This document shows, one piece after another, positions 7,840-14,972 of a DNA stretch of 44,438 nt. Positions within the stretch are counted from its first letter, which is position 1. Each line of letters begins with the position of its first letter. Source of the stretch: Candidatus Thermoplasmatota archaeon (GTDB taxonomy: Archaea > Thermoplasmatota > SW-10-69-26 > JACQPN01 > JAJPHT01); assembly GCA_035540375.1 (NCBI GenBank), contig DATLGO010000015.1, positions 1 through 44,438 on the forward strand. The letters are read 5' to 3'. The position numbers were made by a program, and so were the translations under genes. The notes beneath the pieces were generated by a model, which was given only the letters and a program-made list of their open reading frames with translations, had not been told where the DNA came from and searched no databases.

Positions 7840-9366
7840 ATGGAACCCCTGAGCCCCACCGAGAAGCGCGTGCTCGTCGCGCTCGGCGCGATCGGCGAGA
7901 AGGCGACCCCGGACGAGATCCTCGCGCGCGGGGCCTTCCGCGAGATCGTCGAGGTCATGAACGGATCCTCGTGGCTGCAGGCCAAGGGCCTCGTGCGGCA
8001 CGAGGAGACGATGCGGAACTTCATCGCGCTCGGCCGCGAAGGCGCCGACGCGCTCGAGCGCGGGCTCCCCGAGCGCCGCGCCCTCGTCGCCCTCGCCGCG
8101 CGCGGCGGCCGCGCGACCGTCGCCGACGTCTCGGCGGACCCGAACGTGGGCGCCGACGAGGCCAACATCGCGACCGGGTGGCTCAAGCGCAAGGGTCTCG
8201 TGGACATCCGCAAGGAAGCGGGCGGGAGCGTCCTCGAGATCACCGACCAGGGCCGGAAGCTCCTCGACGCGAGCGGCCTCATGCCCGACGAAATCGTGCT
8301 CGCGATGCTGCGCGACGGCGAGGTCCCGGAGCAGGACCTCGATCCCGACGGCCTGAAGCTCCTGCTCGGACGGCAGAACCTCGTGCGTCGCCGCGAGGAG
8401 ATCACGCGCGTCGTCCACCTGACCGAGAAGGGCCGCCGCGCGCTCGTGGCGGGCATCACGATCGAGGACGAGGGCGTGAGCCAGATCACGCCCGACTTCA
8501 TCACCTCGGGCGCGTGGCGGCGCGAGAAGATCCGCCCGTACGACGTGTCCGCGTTCGCGCCCACGGCGACGGGCGGCAAGAAGCACCCGCTTCGCCAGGT
8601 CATCGACGAGGTCCGCCACATCTTCCTCTCGATGGGCTTCACGGAGATCGAGGGCCCGTACGTCACGAGCGCCTTCTGGGACCTCGACGCGCTCTTCGTG
8701 CCGCAGGACCACCCGGCGCGCGCGATGCAGGACACCTTCTACCTGGAGCGGCCCGCGACCGCGGACCTCTCGAACGAGCCGTACGTGAAGAAGATCAAGG
8801 CCGTCCACGAGAACGGGGGCGGCACGGGCTCGACGGGTTGGCGCCACGCCTGGGACCCGCGCGTCGCCGAGCAGAACCTCCTGCGCACGCACACGACGCC
8901 CGACACGCTCCAGTACCTCAAGGCCCACCCGGAAGCGCCGATCAAGATCTTCAGCGTGGACCGCGTGTTCCGCAACGAGGCCATCGACGCGACGCACCTG
9001 CCCGAGTTCCACCAGGTCGAGGGCGTCGTGCACGAGGAGGGCGGCAATCTCCGTACCCTCATCGCGCTCCTGCGCGAATTCACGACGCAGCTCGGCGCGA
9101 AAGGCGTCCGCGTGCGCCCGGCGTACTTCCCCTACACGGAGCCGTCGCTCGAGTTCGAGGTCCACTACAACAACCGGTGGATGGAGCTCGGCGGCGCCGG
9201 CATCTTCAGGCCCGAGGTCACGGAGCCGATGGGCATCCGGCGCCCCGTCCTCGCGTGGGGCCTCGGCCTCGAGCGCCTCGCGATGATGAAGCTCGGCCTC
9301 AAGGACGTGCGCGAGCTGTACCTCCCCGACATCGACTGGCTCCGCTCCGCGCCGCTCGTCGACTGA
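7840..9366 (+). CDS. pheS: Phenylalanyl-tRNA synthetase alpha subunit
   Basis: Catalytic subunit (508 aa) of the alpha2-beta2 class II enzyme that charges tRNA-Phe. The N-terminal 200 residues hold winged-helix modules that contact tRNA (LTEKGRRALVAG ends one). Class II motifs follow: HPLRQVIDEVRHIFLSMGF (motif 1 region), FSVDRVFRNEAIDATHLPEFHQVEG (motif 2 region) and GLGLERLAMMKLGLKDVRELY (motif 3). The gene starts one base after trpS. The beta subunit gene (pheT) is not adjacent: it lies 19 kb away on the other strand. The TGA stop abuts the stop of the next, convergent gene as TGATCA (9364-9369). Confidence 0.96.
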   Translation: MEPLSPTEKRVLVALGAIGEKATPDEILARGAFREIVEVMNGSSWLQAKGLVRHEETMRNFIALGREGADALERGLPERRALVALAARGGRATVADVSADPNVGADEANIATGWLKRKGLVDIRKEAGGSVLEITDQGRKLLDASGLMPDEIVLAMLRDGEVPEQDLDPDGLKLLLGRQNLVRRREEITRVVHLTEKGRRALVAGITIEDEGVSQITPDFITSGAWRREKIRPYDVSAFAPTATGGKKHPLRQVIDEVRHIFLSMGFTEIEGPYVTSAFWDLDALFVPQDHPARAMQDTFYLERPATADLSNEPYVKKIKAVHENGGGTGSTGWRHAWDPRVAEQNLLRTHTTPDTLQYLKAHPEAPIKIFSVDRVFRNEAIDATHLPEFHQVEGVVHEEGGNLRTLIALLREFTTQLGAKGVRVRPAYFPYTEPSLEFEVHYNNRWMELGGAGIFRPEVTEPMGIRRPVLAWGLGLERLAMMKLGLKDVRELYLPDIDWLRSAPLVD

Positions 9367-9897
9367 TCACGCGGCCAGCCCGCCGACGATCCGTCCGATC
9401 GCGAAGGCCGCAAGGCCCGCCCCGCCGCCCACGAGCGCCATCTCGAGGCCGGCGCGCAACGCCCCGGAAGGCAGGTACGCCGCGCGCGCGGCGCCGATCG
9501 CGCCGAGCGCGACGAGGGCGAGCGCCATCGCGACCGCGAAACGCCCGAGGCCCGGCCCCACGGGGACGAGAAGCGCGAGGAGCGGGACGGCGCCCGCGAG
9601 GATGAATGCGAGGAACGTGGCGAACGCGTGGCGCACGGGCTTCTCCTCCGCGACCGAGGCGCCCGTCTGCTCCAGCTCCGATTTGAGGCCGAGATAGTTG
9701 CTTGCGCCCATCGAGAGTCCGTCGGCCGCGAGGTTCGCGAGGCCGAGGACGATGGCGACGATGGGTGGGAACGCGGCGCCTTCGACGCCGCTCACGACCG
9801 CGAGCGTCGTGATGACGCCGTCGTTCGCGCCGTAGACCGCATCCCGGAGATAATGGCCCGGCCCCGTAGGAGGCCGGCCGACGACGGCGTCGGGCAT
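9367..9897 (-). CDS. VIT1/CCC1-family metal transporter-like membrane protein
   Basis: Polytopic membrane protein (176 aa) related to vacuolar/ferrous iron and manganese transporters. The signature is the start: LRDAVYGANDGVITTLAVVSG (first membrane segment), then GLANLAADGLSMGASNYLG, where Asp and Met residues line the ion path in the family. Three further hydrophobic segments follow (AFATFLAFILAGAVPLLALL, FAVAMALALVALGAIGAA, MALVGGGAGLAAFAIG). It is short for the family, lacking the long cytoplasmic metal-binding helix region between segments 2 and 3, as in compact prokaryotic members. The substrate (Fe2+ or Mn2+) cannot be told. Confidence 0.85.
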   Translation of the reverse strand: MPDAVVGRPPTGPGHYLRDAVYGANDGVITTLAVVSGVEGAAFPPIVAIVLGLANLAADGLSMGASNYLGLKSELEQTGASVAEEKPVRHAFATFLAFILAGAVPLLALLVPVGPGLGRFAVAMALALVALGAIGAARAAYLPSGALRAGLEMALVGGGAGLAAFAIGRIVGGLAA

Positions 9898-9941
9898 GCG
9901 CGCAGCATGGGCGGACGCGCTGCTTCAGCGTGGCGCCTCGA

Positions 9942-10280
9942 TCAGACTTCGGGCGCCTCGCCTTCCTTCTCGATTTCCTTCTTGAGGCGCTTCTGGCGCT
10001 CCTTCGCGTTGTAGCCCGTCGCGAGCTCCAGGAAGTCGTAGTAGGCGCGGATCGTCTTCTGGCTCTCCTCGCCTGCGACCTTCGGGTTCATCACGGTGTC
10101 GACGCGCAGGTGCGTCTTGCCGAGCTTCTCGACGTAGAGGCGCTGGAGCGCGCCGAAGTTCTCGACGACGTAGCCCTTGTCTTCGGTCTTCGTCTCGCCG
10201 AAGACGTCCTGCATGAGGTGGAGGAGCGCGTCGCCGTCGATGTTCTTCCAGTGGCCGCGGCGGAGCTCATAGTCGCGCAT
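9942..10280 (-). CDS. DUF5611-like small archaeal protein
   Basis: Cytoplasmic protein of 112 aa. The start MRDYELRRGHWKNIDGDALLHLM and the middle (ENFGALQRLYVEKLGKTHLRVDTVMNPK) resemble a family of small archaeal proteins that I recall as DUF5611, common in Thermoplasmata. The assignment is from memory and should be checked. The C-terminus is a charged helix (YNAKERQKRLKKEIEKEGE). The start is ATG 10280, about 27 nt downstream of a weak CTTTTCA box on this strand; the longer frame to 10403 would cross an obvious hairpin terminator. The function is unknown. Confidence 0.82.
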   Translation of the reverse strand: MRDYELRRGHWKNIDGDALLHLMQDVFGETKTEDKGYVVENFGALQRLYVEKLGKTHLRVDTVMNPKVAGEESQKTIRAYYDFLELATGYNAKERQKRLKKEIEKEGEAPEV

Positions 10281-10353
10281 GGGAGCGCGAATCGTGGACA
10301 ACGTGAAAAGCGTATCGGGTCCGGACCCGCCCGCGGTTTGAAGGGGAAGAGAG

Positions 10354-10379
10354 GGGCCGCGGCCTCCCAGCCGCGGCCC
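10354..10379 (-). terminator. Hairpin terminator after the small basic protein gene
   Basis: Perfect 10-bp stem: GGGCCGCGGC at 10354-10363 pairs with GCCGCGGCCC at 10370-10379, with a 6-nt loop. Read on the minus strand it follows the 10387-10611 gene and is followed by a pyrimidine-rich stretch. Confidence 0.6.
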
Positions 10380-10386
10380 TCCTGAC

Positions 10387-10611
10387 TCAAGCTTCGAGAC
10401 CATCGCGGACCTGCGACGAGGCCCGCTCGAAACGGAAGAAGGCGACCTTGCCTTCGGGGTACGCGTACGCGCCGTTCACGTGCGTCGGACACATGTCGAT
10501 GAGCGCGATCGGGGCGCTCATGCGACCGATCCGGTCGCGCGTCTTGGGCGCGGCGCGGCGCGCCGCCGCGTTCTTCTTCGAGCTTCGCGACGGCTTCCGT
10601 TTCGCAGTCAC
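10387..10611 (-). CDS. Small basic protein, unknown function
   Basis: A 74-aa protein with a strongly basic N-terminal third (KRKPSRSSKKNAAARR) and a conserved-looking C-terminal part (PIALIDMCPTHVNGAYAYPEGKVAFFRFERA). I do not recognise the family. Support for expression: a GTG start about 25 nt downstream of a GAAATA box, and a hairpin terminator directly after the stop. The basic tail could bind nucleic acid; that is inference. A single Cys-x2-His-like pair (MCPTH) is too little for a metal site. It is divergent from the methyltransferase-like gene at 10694. Confidence 0.6.
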   Translation of the reverse strand: MTAKRKPSRSSKKNAAARRAAPKTRDRIGRMSAPIALIDMCPTHVNGAYAYPEGKVAFFRFERASSQVRDGLEA

Positions 10612-10693
10612 GCCCGAGTGTTCGCCAGGGGGTATTTCAAGGGTCTTGTACGCCCGGCCCAGGCTTCATGAGCGCGCGCGTCCTCGCGCTCGC

Positions 10694-11413
10694 GTGGACG
10701 ACCCGACCGCGCTCGCGATCGCAGACTTCTCGCCGAGAAGCGGCGACGCGCGCGCCGCCCTCCTCTGGCCCCCGACGCGGCTCGACGTCGCGCGGCTCGT
10801 CGCGGGCCTGCGCGCCGCGAGCGGACGCGCGCGGCCGCGCGTCCTCGAGGCGGGCGCCGGCAGCGGCCTCCTCGCGCGGCTCCTCGCGGAGGCATGCGAC
10901 GTCGACGCGGTGGACCCCGGCGACGCGGGCTTCGCCTCGCGCCGGGTCGGTCGTTTCTTCCCCGTCCGTTCCGCGCGCGTCGAGGACGTGGCGGCCCCGT
11001 ACGACGCCGTCGTCGTGAGCTGGATGGAGGCGGGCGTCGATTGCCGCGCGGGCGTCAAGCGCCTCGCGCCCGTCATCGCGCAGGCCTTCGACCTCGGCGG
11101 GGGCTGCGGCGTCAAGGGCGCGACGAGCTACGCGCGCTTCGGCTTCGTGGACGCGGCCGCGTGGACAGGCCCCTCGTTCGAGACCGTCGACCGCGCGCTG
11201 CGCGAGCGGGGCCGCGGCCTCCCGCCGCCCCCGCCGATGAACGCGATCGAGATCGTCGTGCGCGACATCGCGCTCGCGCCCCGCGTCGCCGAAGCCGTTC
11301 GCGCCGCGAAGCCCCGGGGCGCGCCGTACGCGTGGGAGCCCGCGCTCGAGGCGCTCCGTCTCGGGCCCGGACCGGTCCTCGCGTCCGCGCCGGTCGAGCG
11401 TGTCCGGAATTAG
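10694..11413 (+). CDS. SAM-dependent methyltransferase-like protein
   Basis: Protein of 239 aa with a Rossmann-type SAM-binding motif I (RVLEAGAGSGLLARLLAE, about residues 50-67). An acidic residue follows at the end of strand 2 (VDAVDPGD), and a motif IV-like strand follows (YDAVVVSWMEAG). The C-terminal half has a Pro-rich turn (GLPPPPPMNAIEIVVRD). The substrate is unknown. I chose GTG 10694, the in-frame start just before the first helix; the frame continues upstream but would run through the promoter of the divergent gene. Nothing in the neighbours points to a target. Confidence 0.7.
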   Translation: MDDPTALAIADFSPRSGDARAALLWPPTRLDVARLVAGLRAASGRARPRVLEAGAGSGLLARLLAEACDVDAVDPGDAGFASRRVGRFFPVRSARVEDVAAPYDAVVVSWMEAGVDCRAGVKRLAPVIAQAFDLGGGCGVKGATSYARFGFVDAAAWTGPSFETVDRALRERGRGLPPPPPMNAIEIVVRDIALAPRVAEAVRAAKPRGAPYAWEPALEALRLGPGPVLASAPVERVRN

Positions 11414-11450
11414 ACATCCTCGTCCCGTAAGGTTCGGGACCGGTCGCACG

Positions 11451-11458
11451 CCTTATGA
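11451..11458 (+). promoter_or_regulatory. TATA box of the 71-aa protein gene
   Basis: CCTTATGA, centred 28 nt before GTG 11483; leaderless spacing. Confidence 0.55.
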
Positions 11459-11482
11459 CCGGAGACGACGCCATACGTCCTC

Positions 11483-11698
11483 GTGAAGTCGGTCACCATC
11501 CCGCTCGGTCCGCTCGCCGGCGCCGAGGTCGAGACCCTCCTCGCCCACGCCACGGGGCTCGACGGCGTCGTCGCCGCCCTCGTGGACCTCGAGACGCGCG
11601 CCCTCCACGTCGTGTGCGCGCACCCCGGCAGCGTCGAGGTCGTCCGCGCGGCGATGCGCCCCTGGGCCGCGGCCCACGGCGAGCGCGGCCTCGCGTGA
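11483..11698 (+). CDS. Small ferredoxin-fold/HMA-like protein
   Basis: A 71-aa protein whose layout (VTIPLGPLAGAEVETLLAHATGLDGVVAALVDLETRALHVV, then SVEVVRAAM) follows the beta-alpha-beta-beta-alpha-beta order of heavy-metal-associated domains. The usual CxxC metal motif is absent: the first loop reads GPLAGAE. It therefore probably does not bind copper in the classical way. The GTG start is supported by a TATA box 28 nt upstream. A T-rich stretch (CTTTTTCTCCCTT, about 11711-11725) after the stop may terminate it. The fold assignment is a pattern-based inference. Confidence 0.65.
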   Translation: MKSVTIPLGPLAGAEVETLLAHATGLDGVVAALVDLETRALHVVCAHPGSVEVVRAAMRPWAAAHGERGLA

Positions 11699-11740
11699 CC
11701 CTTCCGCGCGCTTTTTCTCCCTTGAGACGCTAGGCCCGCC

Positions 11741-12316
11741 GTGGCCTCGCTCACCTTCCACCTCCTCGTCCCCCTGCTCGCGATGCTCGCCATCCCGGGC
11801 ATCGACAGGAGGAAGGCGTTCTGGCTCCTCCCCCTCGTCCTGCTGCCCGACCTCGACCACTTCGTCGGCGTCCACCGGTCGTGGCTGCACAACGTGTTCC
11901 TCCTCGCGCCGACGCTCGCGGTCGCCCTCCACGCGCACCGACGGCGCGACCGCGAGACGCGGGAATGGATGCTCGTCGCGACCGCCTACCTCGCAAGCCA
12001 CCTGGTGCTCGACGTCTTCGTCGGCGGCGCGACGCTGCTCTGGCCGTTCACCGACTACAACGTGTGCTACTACTTCACCATCGTCGTCGCGACCGCCACC
12101 AACACGCCCCACTTCTACTACGGCGACTGCAGCGCGCCCGGCGCCCCCACGACCGTCGAGTTCTACCCGTGGCTCGATTACGACGAAACCGCCGCCTGGG
12201 CGTTCATCCTCGTCGCCATCCTCGCCGTCGGGGTCCTGAAGGTCCGCCGCTTCGTCTCGCATCGAAGAAAGGGCGTCAAGTCTCAAGCAAGCGGGCCCCG
12301 CGACGACGAGGCATGA
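11741..12316 (+). CDS. YdjM-like metal-dependent hydrolase family membrane protein
   Basis: Membrane protein of 191 aa. The HxxD-type motifs of the YdjM/DUF457 family are visible: LLPDLDHFVGVHRSWLHN (about residues 29-46) and ASHLVLDVF (about 86-94). Asp and His residues are placed as in predicted metal-dependent hydrolases. Hydrophobic segments occur at the start, around FLLAPTLAVALHA and near the C-terminus (AWAFILVAILAVGVL). Members are usually annotated as membrane-bound hydrolases of unknown substrate. The GTG start gives an N-terminus that begins directly with a membrane helix. It overlaps the next gene by 4 nt (ATGA), so the two form an operon. Confidence 0.83.
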   Translation: MASLTFHLLVPLLAMLAIPGIDRRKAFWLLPLVLLPDLDHFVGVHRSWLHNVFLLAPTLAVALHAHRRRDRETREWMLVATAYLASHLVLDVFVGGATLLWPFTDYNVCYYFTIVVATATNTPHFYYGDCSAPGAPTTVEFYPWLDYDETAAWAFILVAILAVGVLKVRRFVSHRRKGVKSQASGPRDDEA

Positions 12317-12501
12317 GCCTCGCCGCATGGGGCGTCGCCTTCGCCATCCTGGGCATCCTCATCACGTTGAGCAACGTCCTCGGCTTCGTCGTCGGCCTTC
12401 CCATCCTCGTGACCGGCATCCTCCTGTTCATCGTCGGCCTCGTCATCGCCCTCGTGAGCTGGCCCGTCAAGGCCATCTGGCGCACCCGACGCCACGCCTG
12501 A
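12313..12501 (+). CDS. Small two-helix membrane protein
   Basis: A 62-aa protein made of two hydrophobic helices (WGVAFAILGILITLSNVLGF and LPILVTGILLFIVGLVIALV) and a basic end (AIWRTRRHA). The start overlaps the stop of the YdjM-like gene (ATGA), suggesting joint translation and perhaps a partner role. No family is recognised. Its TGA stop joins the convergent zinc-ribbon stop as TGATCA at 12499-12504. Confidence 0.7.
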   Translation: MSLAAWGVAFAILGILITLSNVLGFVVGLPILVTGILLFIVGLVIALVSWPVKAIWRTRRHA

Positions 12502-12630
12502 TCAGGGCAGCTTGAAATCCGCGGGGCGGCCGCACTTCGGACACCACGGGTTGAAATGCGCGTCCAGGACCGGACCCGTCCCCTCCCAGCCGCACAGGCA
12601 CCAGAACGCGATTTCGGGGGCGTTTGCCAT
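12502..12630 (-). CDS. Mini zinc-ribbon protein
   Basis: A 42-aa protein. CLCGW and CPKCG supply four Cys separated by about 19 residues, the layout of a single zinc ribbon. It is too short for more than this one domain. A TATA-like box on the minus strand (CTTATG region, 12655-12662) is centred 28 nt before the ATG, and the stop abuts the convergent neighbour; both support a real gene. Its promoter faces the GGG array that starts at about 12683. Confidence 0.72.
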   Translation of the reverse strand: MANAPEIAFWCLCGWEGTGPVLDAHFNPWCPKCGRPADFKLP

Positions 12631-12654
12631 CGAGCGCGCCAAGGCGCCGACGCG

Positions 12655-12662
12655 GCATAAGC
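12655..12662 (-). promoter_or_regulatory. TATA box of the mini zinc-ribbon gene
   Basis: GCTTATGC read on the minus strand, 28 nt from ATG 12630. Confidence 0.5.
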
Positions 12663-12682
12663 CCGACACCCGCGCCCGCGCT

Positions 12683-12852
12683 GGGCGCCGGATGCCGGGA
12701 CTCGGGACCGGGCGCCGTGCGCCGGGTGACGGGCGCCGGGATTCGGGACCGGGCGCCGGGTCCGGGTCCGGGACCGGGCGCCGGGTCCGGGACCGGGACC
12801 GGGTCCGGGTCCGGGTCCGGGACCGGGACCGGGACCGGGTCCGGGTCGGGGG
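12683..12852 (+). repeat. GGG-triplet array 1 (G-rich strand = plus)
   Basis: About 170 bp in which GGG recurs every 6-7 nt; I count about 25 triplets. The spacers are mainly ACC and TCC, with CGCC, TGAC, ATTC and CTC in the upstream half. The downstream half is almost a pure hexamer tandem (GGGACC and GGGTCC mixed). It fills the space between two divergent promoters (zinc ribbon and O-methyltransferase). Three G-triplet spacings of 3-4 nt meet the standard G-quadruplex rule many times over. There are no spacers of CRISPR length. Confidence 0.9.
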
Positions 12853-12861
12853 CGGCGTGGC

Positions 12862-12869
12862 CCTTATGC
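12862..12869 (+). promoter_or_regulatory. TATA box of the O-methyltransferase gene
   Basis: CCTTATGC, centred 26 nt before GTG 12892, directly after GGG array 1. Confidence 0.55.
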
Positions 12870-12891
12870 CGGACCCCGCCTTCCCCCGCGC

Positions 12892-13524
12892 GTGATCCCC
12901 GAGAACGACGACGCAATCCTCGCGTGGGTGCGCGCCGCCCAGGGCGAAGGCCCCGAACCGCTCCCGGAGCTCGCGAAGCTCACGCGCGAGGCCGAGGTGA
13001 CGCCCCTCTCCCCCGAGGAGCTTCGGCTCATCGCGCTCCTCGCGCGCGCCCACGACGCGAAGCGCGTCCTCGAGATCGGGACCGCCCTCGGCAACGCGAC
13101 CGCGTGGCTCCTCGGGTCGCTTCCGGACGACGCGACCGTCGACACGATCGAGATCGACGAGCCCCGCGCCGAGGCCGCGCGCAAGAACCTGGAGACGCTC
13201 GGCTTCGCCGGGCGCGCGAACGTCATCGCGGACGACGCGCGCCACGCCGTGCCCGGCCTCGCCGGGACGTACGACTTCGTCCTCCTCGACGCTGACCCCA
13301 TGATCTACCCCGGCATCTTCCAGTTCCTCGCGCCGAAGATGAGACCCGGCGCGCTCCTCGTCGTCGCGCACGTCTTCGCGAAGGGGGCGGCCCCCAAGGG
13401 CGCGAACGCGGCGGGCCTCGGGGCGCGCGCGTTCCTCGACCAGCTCACGCGGTCGCGGAAGTTCGCAAGCGCCGTCCTGATGGCGGGCGACGGGCTCGCC
13501 CTCGCGCGACGCGAGGACGCGTAG
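12892..13524 (+). CDS. O-methyltransferase (family 3, CCoAOMT-like)
   Basis: SAM-dependent O-methyltransferase of 210 aa. Motif I is KRVLEIGTALGNATAWLL (about residues 61-78). An acidic strand end (TIEIDEPRAEAARKNLETLGF) binds the ribose, and YDFVLLDADPMIYP is the motif carrying the metal/catalytic Asp. The C-terminal LLVVAHVF replaces the usual VxDNxL. Family members methylate catechol-like hydroxyls with Mg2+; the substrate here is unknown. The GTG start is fixed by a TATA box 26 nt upstream. Two adjacent stem-loops follow the stop. Confidence 0.87.
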   Translation: MIPENDDAILAWVRAAQGEGPEPLPELAKLTREAEVTPLSPEELRLIALLARAHDAKRVLEIGTALGNATAWLLGSLPDDATVDTIEIDEPRAEAARKNLETLGFAGRANVIADDARHAVPGLAGTYDFVLLDADPMIYPGIFQFLAPKMRPGALLVVAHVFAKGAAPKGANAAGLGARAFLDQLTRSRKFASAVLMAGDGLALARREDA

Positions 13525-13911
13525 AAGGATGGGTTGACTCCCGGCCCCCGATCAGGGGGCGCCGCTCGAAAGCGGCGTCACGCCCCGTTTGGTGTGTGTC
13601 GTCGGCCGTTCGTGGGATGCAAAGGAGTCCGCGCATGAGGGATGCGTGGCCCGAGGCGTGTCCCGCGGCTGGCTCGGAAATGGGATGGGATGCGTGAGTC
13701 GCCACGGGACGGCGTGGGGCCGTCGCGCGGCGGTCGGCGGCGCAATCATCCGGGTACCGGAGGCCGGTGAGCCCTGACCCGATCCTTAGGAACGAGCTTC
13801 CCGAAATGAAGCTGGCGCTTCGCGCCGCGGGCGTGCTACGCCGCGGCGGGCGCGGGCTTTTGAAGCGCGCCGGACCGCACCGTTAAGGGGGCCCCGCGCC
13901 ATCGCGGCGAC
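13525..13911. other. 387-bp intergenic region with adjacent stem-loops
   Basis: I see no convincing gene; the short frames on both strands lack start signals. Just after the O-methyltransferase stop are two perfect hairpins. In the first, GCCCCC (13544-13549) pairs with GGGGGC (13555-13560). In the second, CGCCGCT (13560-13566) pairs with AGCGGCG (13571-13577) around a CGAA tetraloop. More GC-rich self-complementary stretches follow around 13700-13740 and 13825-13850. It could be a terminator region or a structured non-coding RNA. At 13881-13888 CGTTAAGG is the TATA box of the next gene. Confidence 0.4.
13881..13888 (+). promoter_or_regulatory. TATA box of the Nudix-like gene
   Basis: CGTTAAGG, centred about 27 nt before ATG 13912. 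Confidence 0.55.
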
Positions 13912-14355
13912 ATGCACGTCCGCCCCGCCGGCGAGCCCATCCTCGCGAAGTTCCGACACGAGAACGGCACCCACCTCCGACTCCAGGCGTTCCTCGCCGT
14001 CCGCGACGGCGAGCGTCGCGTCGCGACGATGCGGCTCGAGGCGAGCCCCGACGCCTGGTCCCTCCCGGGCGAGAACATCCGCCTCAACGAGGCGCCGCTC
14101 GACGCCGCGAAGCGCGTCGCGAAGTCGTGGTTCGAGACGCCGCTCGGCGAGCCGAAGCTCGTCGACGTCCAGAGCTATCCGGCCACGGGCCCCGAGGACG
14201 ACCGGTGGTATCTCATCCTCGTGTACGAAGTGAACGCCCCGAAGGACCTCAAGGGCACGCCCGACACGCTCGAGCTCGTCTTCACGCCCGTCGGCAAGGC
14301 GCCCGGGGAGTTCTACGGGGACCACGCCTCCGTTTTCGCGCGTCTTGCGAAGTAG
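13912..14355 (+). CDS. Degenerate Nudix-like protein
   Basis: A 147-aa protein with the outline of a Nudix fold. Beta strands (THLRLQAFLAVRDGERRVATMRLE) lead to WSLPGENIRLNEAPLDAAKRVAKSWFET, which occupies the place of the Nudix box, followed by a YLILVYEV strand. The catalytic REUXEE glutamates are not present: the helix reads RVAKSWFE. Hydrolase activity is therefore doubtful, and it may be a binding-only member. The alternative is chance resemblance. The start is supported by the upstream TATA box. The minus-strand AhpD-like gene converges on it across a hairpin. Confidence 0.75.
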   Translation: MHVRPAGEPILAKFRHENGTHLRLQAFLAVRDGERRVATMRLEASPDAWSLPGENIRLNEAPLDAAKRVAKSWFETPLGEPKLVDVQSYPATGPEDDRWYLILVYEVNAPKDLKGTPDTLELVFTPVGKAPGEFYGDHASVFARLAK

Positions 14356-14363
14356 AAAAAGCG

Positions 14364-14391
14364 GAGCCGCGCGCGGGGGAACGCGCGGCTC
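14364..14391 (-). terminator. Hairpin plus T5 terminator of the AhpD-like gene
   Basis: Perfect 10-bp stem: GAGCCGCGCG (14364-14373) and CGCGCGGCTC (14382-14391), with an 8-nt loop. On the minus strand it is followed by a run of five T (A5 at 14356-14360 on plus). It lies between convergent genes and may stop both. Confidence 0.7.
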
Positions 14392-14400
14392 GGAGGAGAT

Positions 14401-14895
14401 TCAGCGCCGCATGCCGGAGGTCGGCTGCGCGCGCGCCTTCTCGCCGCCCGCGCTGCCGCCCATCTGCTGCTTCATGTGCTGGATCATCTCCTTCGTCTCG
14501 TCCTTGAACTCGCGGAAGTCCACCGCCATGCCGTTCAGGACCGTGGACCACATGCGGGTCGTGGCGGCCATGAAGGTGGCCTCGCGCAGCTCCTCCTCGG
14601 TCGCGCCGAGCGCCTTCGCGGCCTCCGTGTGGTAGAGGACGCAGTACGTGCAGGGGATCTGCGACGCGACGCCGAGGCCGATGAGCTGCTTCGTCTTGTT
14701 GTCGAGCTTCGTCTCCTCGCTCGATTCGAAGTCGCGCATCGACATCCACGCCGTCTCGACCGCGGTCTTGGGGACCGCGCCGAAGAAGCTGGGCACCATG
14801 CCGAGCGACTGCTCGATCTCGCTCTTGATGTTCTGCGGGACGTGTTCGGGGGGCAGGGTTCGGGTCGCCACGAGGTTCACCTTCGCGGCGGCCAC
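14401..14895 (-). CDS. AhpD/carboxymuconolactone decarboxylase-family protein
   Basis: Protein of 164 aa with the AhpD-like redox motif PCTYCVLYHTEAAKALGA (Cys82, Cys85, His89). This is the site of alkylhydroperoxidase activity in the family. The preceding helix (DNKTKQLIGLGVASQI) and the following GATEEELREATFMAA are typical. The last 35 residues (Met/Gln/Lys-rich, ending SGMRR) are an extra tail. Probably a cytoplasmic peroxidase-type or disulfide-reactive protein; the reducing partner is not evident here. The GTG start at 14895 is followed immediately by the conserved region. Confidence 0.87.
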   Translation of the reverse strand: MAAAKVNLVATRTLPPEHVPQNIKSEIEQSLGMVPSFFGAVPKTAVETAWMSMRDFESSEETKLDNKTKQLIGLGVASQIPCTYCVLYHTEAAKALGATEEELREATFMAATTRMWSTVLNGMAVDFREFKDETKEMIQHMKQQMGGSAGGEKARAQPTSGMRR

Positions 14896-14972
14896 GACCG
14901 GCGTCGTGCAAAGGTCTTCGGGCTACCGGGAGGCGCGACGTTATGCGGACCCTCACCGATCCCGCACGCGCC

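Noticed and set aside
12683-12852. CRISPR array
   Set aside because: Repeat period is 6-7 nt, without 25-40 nt repeats and unique spacers; no cas genes in the window.
13445-13777. Short frames of 62-86 aa in the 13.5-13.8 kb gap
   Set aside because: No promoter spacing, odd Cys/His/Gly content, overlap with perfect hairpins.
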